Source: Pseudomarimonas salicorniae (GTDB lineage: Bacteria > Pseudomonadota > Gammaproteobacteria > Xanthomonadales > Xanthomonadaceae). Taken from it: a DNA stretch of 64,000 nucleotides. Each line of letters opens with the position of its first letter. Positions within the stretch are counted from its first letter, which is position 1. Both the position numbers and the translations under genes were made by a program. Shown here one piece after another: positions 17,331-25,907 of the stretch. The notes beneath the pieces are model-generated. The model saw nothing but the letters and a program-made list of their open reading frames with translations. It was not told the DNA's origin and searched no databases. Where the stretch lies: contig NZ_JALNMH010000016.1 of NCBI RefSeq assembly GCF_023156535.1, forward strand, positions 19,085 through 83,084. The letters are read 5' to 3'.

Positions 17331-17698
17331 CAGGCTGCAAGTCGCGCGCTCCGGCTGAAGGTGGACACCCGATGCAGCGCGCGGTGCAGCCCTTCCGTGC
17401 AGCATCGGACACCTGTTCCGGTGACCCGGGGCAGCGACGGAGCGCTGTAGGCCGCAAGGAGTGAGTCCGGTCGGGACTGGGCGATACGGAGCGTTAAGTC
17501 CGTGCACAACGCTTCGGTTCGCCTCGGTGCCATGGCAGGAGCGCCCCGGGGCGCGACCGGAGGGTCTTGCTCCCACCGCCGACCGCGGTCAGCGCGGATC
17601 TCCGCGGTCGCGTCCAAGGGCCCTGCCACAGAAGGCGCGCGCGGGCGGCAGGCGCAGCACAGCCGGGGTGGCCGATCCACGCGGGCGATATCGCTGGC
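17331..17698. other. 368-base convergent intergenic region with a family C repeat
   Basis: No gene. The left 200 bases show nothing I recognise; the right part is filled by a family C palindromic element (see 17533-17628). It separates the convergent gene ends at 17330 and 17699. Confidence 0.5.
17533..17628. repeat. Family C REP-like palindromic element (divergent copy)
   Basis: Outer arms TGGCAGG (17533-17539) and CCTGCCA (17622-17628). Inner sequence includes GGGGCGCGACCGG and, on the other side, TCCGCGGTCGCG, the same layout as the elements at 38125-38220 and 58549-58643. Less symmetric than those copies. It could fold as a long hairpin between two converging transcripts. Confidence 0.6.
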
Positions 17699-18376
17699 CT
17701 AGTCCAGCACCAGCTTGTAGCCCACCCCGTAGACCCCTTCGATGCCGACCGCCTCGCCGCCGGCCTCCTGCAGCTTGCGGCGCAAGTTCTTCAGGTGGCT
17801 GTCCATGGTGCGCTCGCTGACGATGCGATGGTCGGCGTAGGCGGCATCGATCAGCTGGGCGCGACTGAGCACGCTGCCGGGCCGCGCAGCCAGCGCCTTC
17901 AGCAGGCGAAACTCGACCGGGGTCAGGGCCAGCGGTGAGCCGTTGAGCAGCGCCTCGTGGGCGGCCGCGTCGATGCGCAGCGGGCCGGCGGCTGCGCGCT
18001 CGCCCGGCATGCCCTGGCTGCGGCGCAGCTGGGCGCGCACCCGGGCCACCACCTCGCGCGGCGAGAACGGTTTGCAGACGTAGTCGTCCGCACCGAGTTC
18101 GAGGCCGAGCACGCGATCGATCTCCTCGACGCGGGCGGTCAGCATCAGGATCGGCAGGTCGCTTGCCGCGCGCAGCTCGCGGCAGATCGTGAAGCCATCC
18201 TTGCCCGGCAGGTTGACGTCGAGTACGACCATGTCCGCCGGCCAGCCGAGCGTCTGGCTAACGGCGTCGACGCCCTCGGCGCAGACGCGCACCGCGTAGC
18301 CGGCGGCTTCCAGATAGTCGCGCAGCAGGGCGGCGATCTTCGCCTCGTCCTCGATCACCATGACCCTGGCGCTCAT
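17699..18376 (-). CDS. OmpR-family response regulator
   Basis: 225 residues. Receiver domain (1-115) with acidic pocket E9/D10, phosphoacceptor D53 in VVLDVNLPG, T80 and K102 (CKPFS). The C-terminal winged-helix DNA-binding domain (about 125-225) includes LTPVEFRLLKALAARPGSVL and RTMDSHLKNLRRKL, typical of the OmpR/PhoB group, closest in feel to BaeR. The histidine kinase gene overlaps its start by 4 bases (ATGA) but lies downstream of it on the same strand only in sequence order: the kinase is encoded at higher coordinates, so its stop overlaps the start... Read on the minus strand the kinase (18373-19812) comes first and its stop TGA overlaps this gene's ATG. A Spy-like gene lies divergently beyond the kinase. 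Confidence 0.92.
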   Translation of the reverse strand: MSARVMVIEDEAKIAALLRDYLEAAGYAVRVCAEGVDAVSQTLGWPADMVVLDVNLPGKDGFTICRELRAASDLPILMLTARVEEIDRVLGLELGADDYVCKPFSPREVVARVRAQLRRSQGMPGERAAAGPLRIDAAAHEALLNGSPLALTPVEFRLLKALAARPGSVLSRAQLIDAAYADHRIVSERTMDSHLKNLRRKLQEAGGEAVGIEGVYGVGYKLVLD

Positions 18377-19812
18377 GTCGAGGGCACCACCGGCAGTTCC
18401 ACCGTGACCCGCAAGCCGCCGAGCGGCGAGGCCGCGACCTCGATCCTGCCGCCGTGCGCCTCGACGATATTGCGGCAGATGGCCAGCCCGAGGCCGGCGC
18501 CGCCGACGCGGGGCTCTCCGCTGCCGGCGCGGAAGTGGCGCTCAAGAAGGTGCGGCAGCTCATCCGTCGACACGCCGGGCGCGCTGTCATCACACTGCAG
18601 GCGTGCGAGGCCAGCATCGGCCCGCAGCTGCAGCCGCACCTCGCCCGGCGCATCGGTGTAGCGCAGGGCATTGCCGAGCAGGTTCTCGACCAGCTGCTCG
18701 AGGCGGGCGGCGTCCCCGCGCAGCGGCGGCGTGTCGGGCTCGGTCTGGCAGCTGAGCTGCAGGCCGGCCTGCTGGAACAGTCCGCGTCGGGACTCGGCCA
18801 CCGCTGCGACCAGCGCTGCGAGATCTACCTCCGCAAACCGGTAGCGCAGGCCGCCACTGTCGGACAGGGCCAGCGCGTAGAGATCATCGATCCGCTGCGA
18901 CAGGCGCTCGGCTTCGGCCAGCAGCGAACCCAGTGCGGCGCCATCCAGCGGGCGGATGCCGTCCTGCAGGGCCTGCAGCTCACCGCGCAGGATGGTCAGC
19001 GGCGTGCGCAGCTCGTGCGAGATGTCGGCAATCCAGCGGTCGCGGGCCTGCTGCGCCTGCTGCAGCGACGCCGCCATGCGGTCGAAGTCGCTTGCCAGCT
19101 CGCCGAGTTCGTCCCGACCCTGGGCGCCGACGCGGACGCCGTAGTCGCCGCCGGCGAGGCGCCGGCTGGCCAGCGCCAGGGTGTCGAGGCGGCGCAGCAT
19201 GCGGCGCGACAGCGCCCAGGAGGCCAGCACCGCGAGCAGCAGCACCGGCAGCGCAATCCACAGCGCGCGCTCGCGCTGCGCCTTGGCGAAATCGAGGGCG
19301 GCGGACTCGTAGAGCTCGGGCATCGGCATCAGGGCCAGCTCGCCGATGCGCACGCCATCGAGTTCGATCGGCCAGCGCAGCGCGTCGGGGCCGGGGACCG
19401 GGCCGTTCAGCAGGCGACCGTCGGCGTCGAGCAGGCTGAGCCGCTGCAGCAGATCCAGCGCCCCTCCGCGCGGGCCCCGGCCCGGGGGCGGCTCCGCTCG
19501 CGGCTCGCTCCCCGGGGCCCGCAGCCCGCGCTCGCGGGGCGGAGGCGGGAGGGGCGGGCCGTCTTCCCCCGGCCGCACGATACGCAGCCAGCGCCGCGGC
19601 TGGCGTTCCAGCCGCCGCCAGCTGCCGACCTCCCGGTATTCGCCGGCGAGACGCTCGGCGATCGCGGGCAGGCGGGCCGCCTCCAGCGTGCGCGCATAGC
19701 CCAGCAGTCCCTGCTCGAAGCCGCGCGACTGGGCCCAGAGCAGGGCGACAAGCGCCAGCAGCACCAGTCCGGCGGACAGCAGCAACCAGCGGTGCCAGAG
19801 GCGGGGGCGCAT
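18373..19812 (-). CDS. Sensor histidine kinase (BaeS-like)
   Basis: 479 residues. First helix RWLLLSAGLVLLALVALLWA, a periplasmic region of about 150 residues with a proline-rich low-complexity insert (LPPPPRERGLRAPGSEP and after), second helix ALWIALPVLLLAVLASWALS, HAMP (about 200-255), H-box ISHELRTPLTILRGE, N-box LVENLLGNALRYTD, an atypical D-box (CDDSAPGVS instead of DxGPG), and G-box GGAGLGLAICRNIVEAHGG. Senses an envelope signal and phosphorylates the regulator at 17699-18376, to which it is coupled by an ATGA overlap. Divergent from a Spy/CpxP-like gene, the classical output of Bae/Cpx systems. AAGGAG ribosome site present. Confidence 0.92.
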   Translation of the reverse strand: MRPRLWHRWLLLSAGLVLLALVALLWAQSRGFEQGLLGYARTLEAARLPAIAERLAGEYREVGSWRRLERQPRRWLRIVRPGEDGPPLPPPPRERGLRAPGSEPRAEPPPGRGPRGGALDLLQRLSLLDADGRLLNGPVPGPDALRWPIELDGVRIGELALMPMPELYESAALDFAKAQRERALWIALPVLLLAVLASWALSRRMLRRLDTLALASRRLAGGDYGVRVGAQGRDELGELASDFDRMAASLQQAQQARDRWIADISHELRTPLTILRGELQALQDGIRPLDGAALGSLLAEAERLSQRIDDLYALALSDSGGLRYRFAEVDLAALVAAVAESRRGLFQQAGLQLSCQTEPDTPPLRGDAARLEQLVENLLGNALRYTDAPGEVRLQLRADAGLARLQCDDSAPGVSTDELPHLLERHFRAGSGEPRVGGAGLGLAICRNIVEAHGGRIEVAASPLGGLRVTVELPVVPST

Positions 19813-19980
19813 GGGGGCTCCTTTAGATGGTTCGGCCGCAGTATCGCCGCTGCGTCGGCGCGCTCGCCAAGCTCAAAGCCGATTCTCCATCGAATCTCCA
19901 CGATTCCTGCCCGGGTTCTGCGCGTCGCGCGGCGAAGCTGATCCTGCCGCGAACAGCGCGGCCCGACCCAGGAGCCAGCC

Positions 19981-20373
19981 ATGAAACGCACGACCTTGAT
20001 CAGCCTCGTCATCGCAAGCACTGTCGCCTGCGGCTGGGCCCTCGCCCAGCCCGCACCCCGTGAGCGTCCCGACCCGGAGGCCCACCTGCAGAACCTCAGC
20101 GTGATTCTGGAACTCTCGCCACAGCAGCAGGCGCAGCTGCGCAACATGCTGGAGGCCAAGCGTGAGGAGCTGGAGGCCCGGCGCGAGATCGGTCGGGAAG
20201 CGCGCGAGCAGCGGCGCGAGGCGCGCAGGGCCGACAGGGAAGCCTTCGAGGAGCAGATCGCGGCGATCCTCGATGCCGAGCAGCAGGCCAAGTTCGACGC
20301 CATGAAGGCCGAGCGCAGGGCCCAGCGCGAGCGGCGGCCTGCCGGCCGCGGAGCGCAGCGCGGCGAGGGCTGA
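19981..20373 (+). CDS. Spy/CpxP-like (LTXXQ) periplasmic protein
   Basis: 130 residues with a signal peptide (MKRTTLISLVIASTVACGWA ... LAQ). The mature part is strongly helical and charged: LELSPQQQAQLRNMLEAKRE matches the LTxxQ-type motif of Spy/CpxP, followed by long Arg/Glu helices (REAREQRREARRADREAFEE) and a second QQAKF motif. Family members act as ATP-independent periplasmic chaperones or as accessory inhibitors of envelope-stress kinases. Located 168 bases from the divergent BaeS-like kinase gene, so it is a probable target and feedback partner of that system (inference). Confidence 0.82.
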   Translation: MKRTTLISLVIASTVACGWALAQPAPRERPDPEAHLQNLSVILELSPQQQAQLRNMLEAKREELEARREIGREAREQRREARRADREAFEEQIAAILDAEQQAKFDAMKAERRAQRERRPAGRGAQRGEG

Positions 20374-20444
20374 TGCCCGCGATGTGCACGGCGGGCGATC
20401 CAATGGATGGCCCGCCGTCCGTGACACCGACACCCGGAGCGACA

Positions 20445-21662
20445 ATGAATATGCGCCCTGCTTCTTCGCAACGTGATCCGCGCGCCGCCGCCGCGCTGCT
20501 GGCCGGACTCGCGCTCAGCCCGCCGGTCTTCGCCGACATCTTCAGCGAGCGGCATCCCGACCTGATTCCCACCGCCGTGCAGCCGGCCGCCGTCGCGCCA
20601 AACAGCTGGCGTGGCATCTTCCGCATCAACTGCGATTTCTCGCATGCCGCCTATGACGACCCGCTGGTCTTTCCCGGCCAGCCGGACCGCGCGCATTACC
20701 ACAACTTCTACGGCTTCTTCGACGCCGATGCGCATACACGCGCGGAAGATCTGTATGTCGCGCTTCCGTCCGGGCAGCGGGTGTCCAGCTGCCAGGGCAA
20801 CCAGCTCAACCGCAGCGCCTACTGGGTGCCCGCGCTGCTGGCGCCGCTGTATGACAGCCAGGGCATCCGCCAGCTGGACGCCGATGGCGAACCGGCCTGG
20901 AAGGTCGTCGACGCGGTGGTCGGCAATGACGACGTGGCCCATGAGGTCTTCTACTACTCGGCGGGCGTCGACAACCTGCAGAGCATCCAGGCGCCGCCGC
21001 CCGGCCTGTCGATCATCGCCGGCACCGGCAGCACCCTGCCCGGTGCGCCGCAGCCGACCACGGTGGCGCGCTGGCACTGCCAGTCATGGAACGCCAATGA
21101 CGCCACCAATCCGGATTTTCGCGGCTTCATTCCCGAGTGCCGGGCGCCCGACCGGCTGCGCTTCGACCTGTTCTTCCCCAGCTGCTGGAACGGCGTCGAC
21201 CTCGACTCGCCCGACCACAAGTCGCACATGGCCTACCCGGAAACGGTCGCCGGTGTGACCCGCTGCCCGGCAAGCCATCCGGTGGCCCTGCCGCGGGTCA
21301 GCTACCACTACGCGTTCGGCGTGCGCCCGGACAACTACGACCCGGTCACCCGAAGCAGTCGCGGCTGGCGGCTTGCTGCCGATGGCTACACGGTCAATGA
21401 CCAGAACCCCGGCGGCTATTCGCTGCACGGCGACTGGATCAATGGCTGGCACGTCGAAGCCATGCAGGCGCTGATCGATAGCTGCATCAAGGCAGCCAAG
21501 GACTGCCACGACGGCAACCTGGCCAACGGCTTCCGGCTCTCGGGCACCGCTCCGGGCAACCAGCTGGCGCAGCCGATCATCAACCAGGGCCGCGGCGCAA
21601 TGCACGACCCCGACCACCTTTTCGCGCACGGGTTCGAAGCCGGCAGCGCCCACTCGCGCTGA
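20445..21662 (+). CDS. DUF1996 domain secreted protein
   Basis: 405 residues from ATG at 20445, chosen because a GGAG site lies 5 bases before it and it yields a signal peptide (AAAALLAGLALSPPVFA). The DUF1996 core is clear: HYHNFYGFFDADAH near residue 80, HCQSWNANDATNPDF, FDLFFPSCWNGVDLDSPDHK and SHMAYPETV. The conserved histidines (HYHNF, DHKSH, YHYAF) suggest a metal site. DUF1996 occurs on secreted proteins of fungi and bacteria, with no established activity. It follows the Spy-like gene by 71 bases on the same strand and might be cotranscribed. An in-frame start at 20373 also exists. Confidence 0.87.
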   Translation: MNMRPASSQRDPRAAAALLAGLALSPPVFADIFSERHPDLIPTAVQPAAVAPNSWRGIFRINCDFSHAAYDDPLVFPGQPDRAHYHNFYGFFDADAHTRAEDLYVALPSGQRVSSCQGNQLNRSAYWVPALLAPLYDSQGIRQLDADGEPAWKVVDAVVGNDDVAHEVFYYSAGVDNLQSIQAPPPGLSIIAGTGSTLPGAPQPTTVARWHCQSWNANDATNPDFRGFIPECRAPDRLRFDLFFPSCWNGVDLDSPDHKSHMAYPETVAGVTRCPASHPVALPRVSYHYAFGVRPDNYDPVTRSSRGWRLAADGYTVNDQNPGGYSLHGDWINGWHVEAMQALIDSCIKAAKDCHDGNLANGFRLSGTAPGNQLAQPIINQGRGAMHDPDHLFAHGFEAGSAHSR

Positions 21663-21793
21663 CCCGCCTGCGGGTTCAGGGGGGGCTGGCCTGCCGCTCC
21701 CCCCTGCCATTCGCGCCAGGCTGGCCGGGCGGATGGATCTGCCGTCGTGCGGCGCGCCCGCCCAGGTGTCGATGCGCACTTCCGCCCCGGGGA

Positions 21794-21982
21794 CTACGGC
21801 CTCCGCAGCGGGGTCAGCAGCAGCGCGGACGCCAGGCAGGCCAACATGGTGCGCACGCGGTTGGAGGCATTCCATCGCCGCTCGAACATCCTTCGCTCCG
21901 CTTCGGCTTCGCTGACCTGAGGCTCGCTGATCGACAGCCGCTTCAACGCCTTGTTCAGCGGGATCCTGGTCACCGCGGTCGA
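21794..21982 (-). pseudogene. C-terminal fragment of a DUF1772 paralogue
   Basis: Minus-strand frame ending at TAG 21794-21796 encodes TAVTRIPLNKALKRLSISEP, then RRWNASNRVRTMLACLASALLLTPL. This closely follows the last 60 residues of the intact DUF1772 protein at 11884-12378 (TALINLPLNNTLKRLSISEL, RWNRSNVTRTV). The frame hits a stop about 20 bases upstream, at 22001-22003, so the first three helices are absent. A relic of duplication or of recombination between paralogues. Confidence 0.8.
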
Positions 21983-22211
21983 CGAAAGGAAGGAAGCTGT
22001 TCATGGCTCGCGAAGTCTGTCCGCCCCTGCAACCCAAACGTCTTGCAGCCTTCGATGAAGAACGGGCCCGGATATCACAGACCGGGCAAGCCCCCCCGTG
22101 GAGGCGAACTTGCTCGCCTGACCGCCGAGGAGGGGCAGGTGCAGCAGCCCGAAGCCCTGATCTTCCTGCCCGGCCGCCGGAATCAGTCGCGTTGCCCAAC
22201 GGTTGTCCGGG

Positions 22212-22652
22212 CTAGTTGTCCGAGCTTCGCCACAGCACATGTTCTTCGTGGCGGGACCAGCGCAGGCGTCCGGTAAGTCCGGCCAGGCCCAGGCAGGCGA
22301 GCACGACCGGCAACAGCCAGTCAAAGAGCAGGCTGTCCTCCCGCGCCGCGTCGGCCTCGTCCGGCAGGTAGCGGACACGCACGCGCTCACCCGGCTCATG
22401 GCCGCCCAGCAGCGGAGTGGCCCAGTGGAACTCCAGCGTACGCGCCGGCCCGCCGTTGCTCGGCGTGTAGCGGACCACGGCCCGTTCGCTGTAGCTGAGG
22501 CTTGAGCCGTCCCGGGTGACCCGGGCATCCACCTTCACCACCTCGCCCTCGACCACCACGCCGTGGCGCCGGTACTCGAGTGAGCGCTGCGAGGCCCAGG
22601 CGGCCCCGACCAGAAAGCCGATGCCGAACAGAAGTGACCATCCCCTGCCCAT
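22212..22652 (-). CDS. DUF3592-type membrane protein
   Basis: 146 residues from ATG at 22652 (MGRGWSLLFGIGFLVGAAWA). N-terminal helix, a periplasmic domain of about 75 residues with VVVEGEVVKVDARVTRDGSS, AVVRYTPSNGG and GERVRVRYLPDEADAAREDS (the V-x-Y-x-P-x-x-P/D pattern of DUF3592), then a C-terminal helix LLPVVLACLGLAGL. Function unknown. A second, distantly related protein lies at 30381-30860. The frame is open further upstream but no hydrophobic start exists there. Confidence 0.8.
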   Translation of the reverse strand: MGRGWSLLFGIGFLVGAAWASQRSLEYRRHGVVVEGEVVKVDARVTRDGSSLSYSERAVVRYTPSNGGPARTLEFHWATPLLGGHEPGERVRVRYLPDEADAAREDSLLFDWLLPVVLACLGLAGLTGRLRWSRHEEHVLWRSSDN

Positions 22653-23082
22653 CGCACCTTCCCCGTGGAGTGGCGTGCACCGACAGTGTAGGCGGCACTG
22701 GCGCTCGGCGCAGCACCACGGGGTTCGAAGGGGGTTTTCTTGGCCGCGGCCAGCTGCGGCCCATGTACCGGTCCGGATGTCTCCCGAGCCGCACCGCCGC
22801 GGAGTGCAGGATGGTTGGTCCATGGCTGGAATGGGCGCCGCCAGCGATCAACTCAGATGGCGCAGCGCAAGGGCTGAGCGATCCAATCCCTGGGTGGGTC
22901 TGCGCCCCGCCGTGGTGTGGGCGTCGTCGCGATGCTCCTGTTGCCGCATCGCCAGAGTGCCTGCGGCAGCCAACCCGGACGACCCGGCGGTGAAGTGATA
23001 TGTTTCGGCTCCGCACTTGGGGATATCACCGCGCCCCAGCTGCCGGCATCTCCAAGTGCGCCGTCAACACCTGGAGCCCATC
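22653..23082. other. 430-base divergent intergenic stretch
   Basis: Separates the divergent genes at 22652 and 23083. No gene supported. I note a short lower-GC segment around 22990-23040 that may hold the promoter of the following gene. Confidence 0.4.
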
Positions 23083-24438
23083 ATGAAGCCAGGCATCGGG
23101 ATCTTCGCCCTCGCGTTTGCGCTGCTGCCAAGCACCGCGCTCGCCGAGATGATCCGTGCGTCGGATGGCCGGGGCGATGCGCTGTATCTGCCCTACTACA
23201 CCGTCGAGGGCGGGGCGGCCAGCCTGCTGACGGTGCGCAATCACGCGGATCACCCGGCGCTGGCCCAGGTCCGCTTTGTCGAGTCGCTCAACGGCCAGAG
23301 CGTGCTGAGCCTGAACCTTGCGTTGCCGGCCCAGGGCACCTGGACCGCCGCCGTCATCGAGTCCGCCGAAGGCGGCGCCGAGCTGGTCAGCGCATCATCT
23401 GTCTGCACCGTGCCGATCCTGGCCGGCAGCGCGCCGGGCTTTGCCCGCTTCCGTGTCTTCGACTATGACGTCCGCTATCCCGATGGGGGACCGGGCGACG
23501 TCGGGCGCACCCGCGCTGGTGCGGTCGAGGTGCTTGGGTTTGCAGCGCCCCTCGGCCCTTTTGCCGACGAGGTCGACGAGCTGGAGTGCCGTTCGATCCA
23601 GGAGCGTTATCTCGGCGAGCGGGCGAGCGTCATCTCGGCGCTGCAGCCCTTGCACGGACCGCCGAGCGCTGCGCTGTCGGCGTCGATGCAGATCGTGGAG
23701 GTGTCGGCGGGCACCGTGCTCTCCTATGAGGGCACTGCGATCCGCGGCTTCTTCAATCGGGTGAGCGTGGTGCTTCCCGACGACCCTCTGCCACGCTTCT
23801 CCACGCCCCTCGCCGAAACGCCCGGTGGAGAGCTTCTGTTGGCGACGCCGAGCGCGCGCTACGCAGTATCCGAGGCGCGCGGGCCGGACGCGGTGAGCGC
23901 GCTGTTCATGGCGACGGGGCTGGAGGGTGATGTCGCCAACGACCCGTCGATTGGCGCCGCGACCGATTGGCTGATCGCGTTTCCGACCCGGCATGCCTAC
24001 GTCGCCGCGCTTCCGGGATCGCTGTTCGACGGTGGAGGGCCGGTTGCACCATTCAGCGAGGCGTTCACCCCGGAAGGCGCCTGCCAGAAGCTGAAGCTCT
24101 CGCGCCGGCGCGCGGACGGACAGCCGCTGTTCGATCCACAAAGCGATCCGCCGCCGCCGCCGCAGCGCACCGAGGCGGCCGTCTGTCCTCAGGTGGGCCT
24201 GCTGCCCTTTGTCGCCATCGATGGCCTTGATGAGACTGCGGCGCGTGTCCGCTTCGCCGGCGACGCACTGCCCGGCCTGCCCCTGCGCAGGGCGGATGAC
24301 GGGCAGCAGGTGATCCTGCCGGGGCTGCCGGTGATCGGGCTGCGACTCAGCCGCTTCGTCAATGGCAACCTGGGTGGTGGGGTGCTGGCCAACTACTCGT
24401 TCGCCGAACCGCTCAAACCGCTCGTGCAGGCGCCGTAG
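23083..24438 (+). CDS. Secreted beta-rich protein of the DGRGxxLxxPYYTV family
   Basis: 451 residues with a signal peptide (MKPGIGIFALAFALLPSTALA). The mature N-terminus DGRGDALYLPYYTVEGG and QVRFVESLNGQSVLSLNLAL resemble exported proteins of gammaproteobacteria with the pattern G-x-G-Q-V-L-I-Y-P-Y-Y-T-V ... VRFLEGxNxREVLDFNL. These are uncharacterised and probably extracellular or outer-membrane-associated. A GGAG ribosome site lies before the ATG at 23083. There is a proline run (DPPPPPQR) near residue 355. Family resemblance is from memory; no function is known. Confidence 0.7.
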   Translation: MKPGIGIFALAFALLPSTALAEMIRASDGRGDALYLPYYTVEGGAASLLTVRNHADHPALAQVRFVESLNGQSVLSLNLALPAQGTWTAAVIESAEGGAELVSASSVCTVPILAGSAPGFARFRVFDYDVRYPDGGPGDVGRTRAGAVEVLGFAAPLGPFADEVDELECRSIQERYLGERASVISALQPLHGPPSAALSASMQIVEVSAGTVLSYEGTAIRGFFNRVSVVLPDDPLPRFSTPLAETPGGELLLATPSARYAVSEARGPDAVSALFMATGLEGDVANDPSIGAATDWLIAFPTRHAYVAALPGSLFDGGGPVAPFSEAFTPEGACQKLKLSRRRADGQPLFDPQSDPPPPPQRTEAAVCPQVGLLPFVAIDGLDETAARVRFAGDALPGLPLRRADDGQQVILPGLPVIGLRLSRFVNGNLGGGVLANYSFAEPLKPLVQAP

Positions 24439-24538
24439 GCGCAAGCGTCGGCATCCTCGCAGGTTGTCGGCGCAGTGATTCGAGTGCCGGCGATCTGGGC
24501 GCGGTACGAGCCTCCCCGCTACCTGCGCCGGCCGCGGC

Positions 24539-25810
24539 CTAGGCCCGCTTTCCCTTCCGACCCCTTGCTGCCTGCCGCTGTCGGCCGGCGGGGACCATGT
24601 CGTCCTCGATCAGGTCGAACAGGGCGGCCAGGGCGTCGGCTTCCTCAAGATCGGCCTGCCTCTGCCGCTCGCTCAGTTCAACGAGTAGGACGCGCAGCCC
24701 GCCGGGGCTGGCGAGGAGCTCGCGTTCGCGCAGGTGCGCCTGCTCGATCCGGCGCAGATCGGCCAGCTGCTCGTTGAGGCTGTGGTCCAGGCTGCGGGTG
24801 TCGAAGCGACGCAGGGCGGCATACGGCATGTCGAACACGTCGAGCAGGGCGGACTGCAGGTTGGCGATCTCCGCCCTGATCGTCGCCAGCTGCTCCTTGA
24901 GCAGCAGGCTGTATCCACGAAGCCGCTCCTCGGGGACAGCGGCAAGCCGCTCGGGGTCGAGCTGGTCGGCCTCGACCTGCAGGCGGAACAGGGCCATCAG
25001 GTCCTTCGCTTCATAGGCCCGGTTGGCCTGCTGCATCAGCTCGGTCTTGCGTGCGCGCTCGGCGGGATCGGTCTCGCGGTCGGGATGCAGGGCGCTGGCC
25101 AGGCGGCGGAACACATCGCGCAGCGACTGCCCGGCATCGTGCAGCGCCTGCTCGCGGCGCGCTGCGGCGGCCCGCTCTTTCGCCGGTCTGCTCTGCCGCC
25201 GCTTCTCGGCGCGCTGCGTGGCTTCGGCGGCCTCGGCGGCCGCGCGTGCGCGAAGGGCCTCCTCGATGTGCTCGCGCAGCGCGTCTTCGTCGCTGTCTTC
25301 CTCGACCTCGATGCCCAGCTCTTCGGCGAAGGACTCGAGCTCGTCGCGCAGGCCGGCCTCGTGCTCTTCGCGCAAGTCGGACAGGGAGACCTCGCTGTGG
25401 CGGTCGTAGATCGCCTCGAGCAGGTCCCGGTCGCGGCCATCGCCACGCTCCAGGCGCTCCTCGATCAGTTCGAGCAGATAGTCGGTCAGGGCTTGCCGAC
25501 CGCGTTTCCTGAGCGCGGCGCCCGGCGGCGGACGGCGCAGGGTCGCGTCGAGATCGGCGATCAGGGCGCGGATTGCCCGGTCCAGCGCGGCCAGCCGGGG
25601 CGCGGACTCGTCCAGCCAGCGCTGCCGCAGCCGCTCGTTCTCGCCCTGCAGGGTTTCGAGCTCCCTCCGTGCGGACTCGAGGCCGGCACTCAGGCGATTG
25701 AACTCCTTCTGCGCCTTGCTCAGCTGACGGGGCGAGCCGGATACGGCCACGGGCAGCGCGCTCGCATCCTCGAGGCCGAACAGGGAAGGCTGCGCAGTGG
25801 CTTCAGGCAT
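24539..25810 (-). CDS. J-domain-containing coiled-coil protein
   Basis: 423 residues. Residues about 25-65 form a coiled coil (LSKAQKEFNRLSAGLESARR and on). About 90-220 is acidic and helical (DALREHIEEALRARAAAEAA). About 225-290 is a J domain: LRDVFRRLASALHPDRETDP with the HPD tripeptide, then NRAYEAKDLMALF. A helical C-terminus and a basic tail (GRQRQAARGRKGKRA) complete it. J domains recruit and activate DnaK-type Hsp70; the flanking helices would bind a client or localise it. A non-canonical cytoplasmic co-chaperone is the best reading. Confidence 0.82.
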   Translation of the reverse strand: MPEATAQPSLFGLEDASALPVAVSGSPRQLSKAQKEFNRLSAGLESARRELETLQGENERLRQRWLDESAPRLAALDRAIRALIADLDATLRRPPPGAALRKRGRQALTDYLLELIEERLERGDGRDRDLLEAIYDRHSEVSLSDLREEHEAGLRDELESFAEELGIEVEEDSDEDALREHIEEALRARAAAEAAEATQRAEKRRQSRPAKERAAAARREQALHDAGQSLRDVFRRLASALHPDRETDPAERARKTELMQQANRAYEAKDLMALFRLQVEADQLDPERLAAVPEERLRGYSLLLKEQLATIRAEIANLQSALLDVFDMPYAALRRFDTRSLDHSLNEQLADLRRIEQAHLRERELLASPGGLRVLLVELSERQRQADLEEADALAALFDLIEDDMVPAGRQRQAARGRKGKRA

Positions 25811-25907
25811 GGGATTCCGGAAAGGGGTGGAGAGGCGGCTTCAGCCTGGCCAAGCGACAAGGGTGCGACGGCTTCAGCCGCCGATCAAGCTGCAGGATGC
25901 CGGGCGC

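Noticed and set aside
19407..21077. Minus-strand frame of 556 codons across the kinase, Spy and DUF1996 genes
   Set aside because: Runs across three well supported genes and has no recognisable domain.
22003..22215. Possible 70-residue protein beside the DUF1772 fragment
   Set aside because: No ribosome site, no hydrophobic or conserved pattern; the opposite strand carries a similarly open but unrecognised frame, so I treat it as noise from high GC content.
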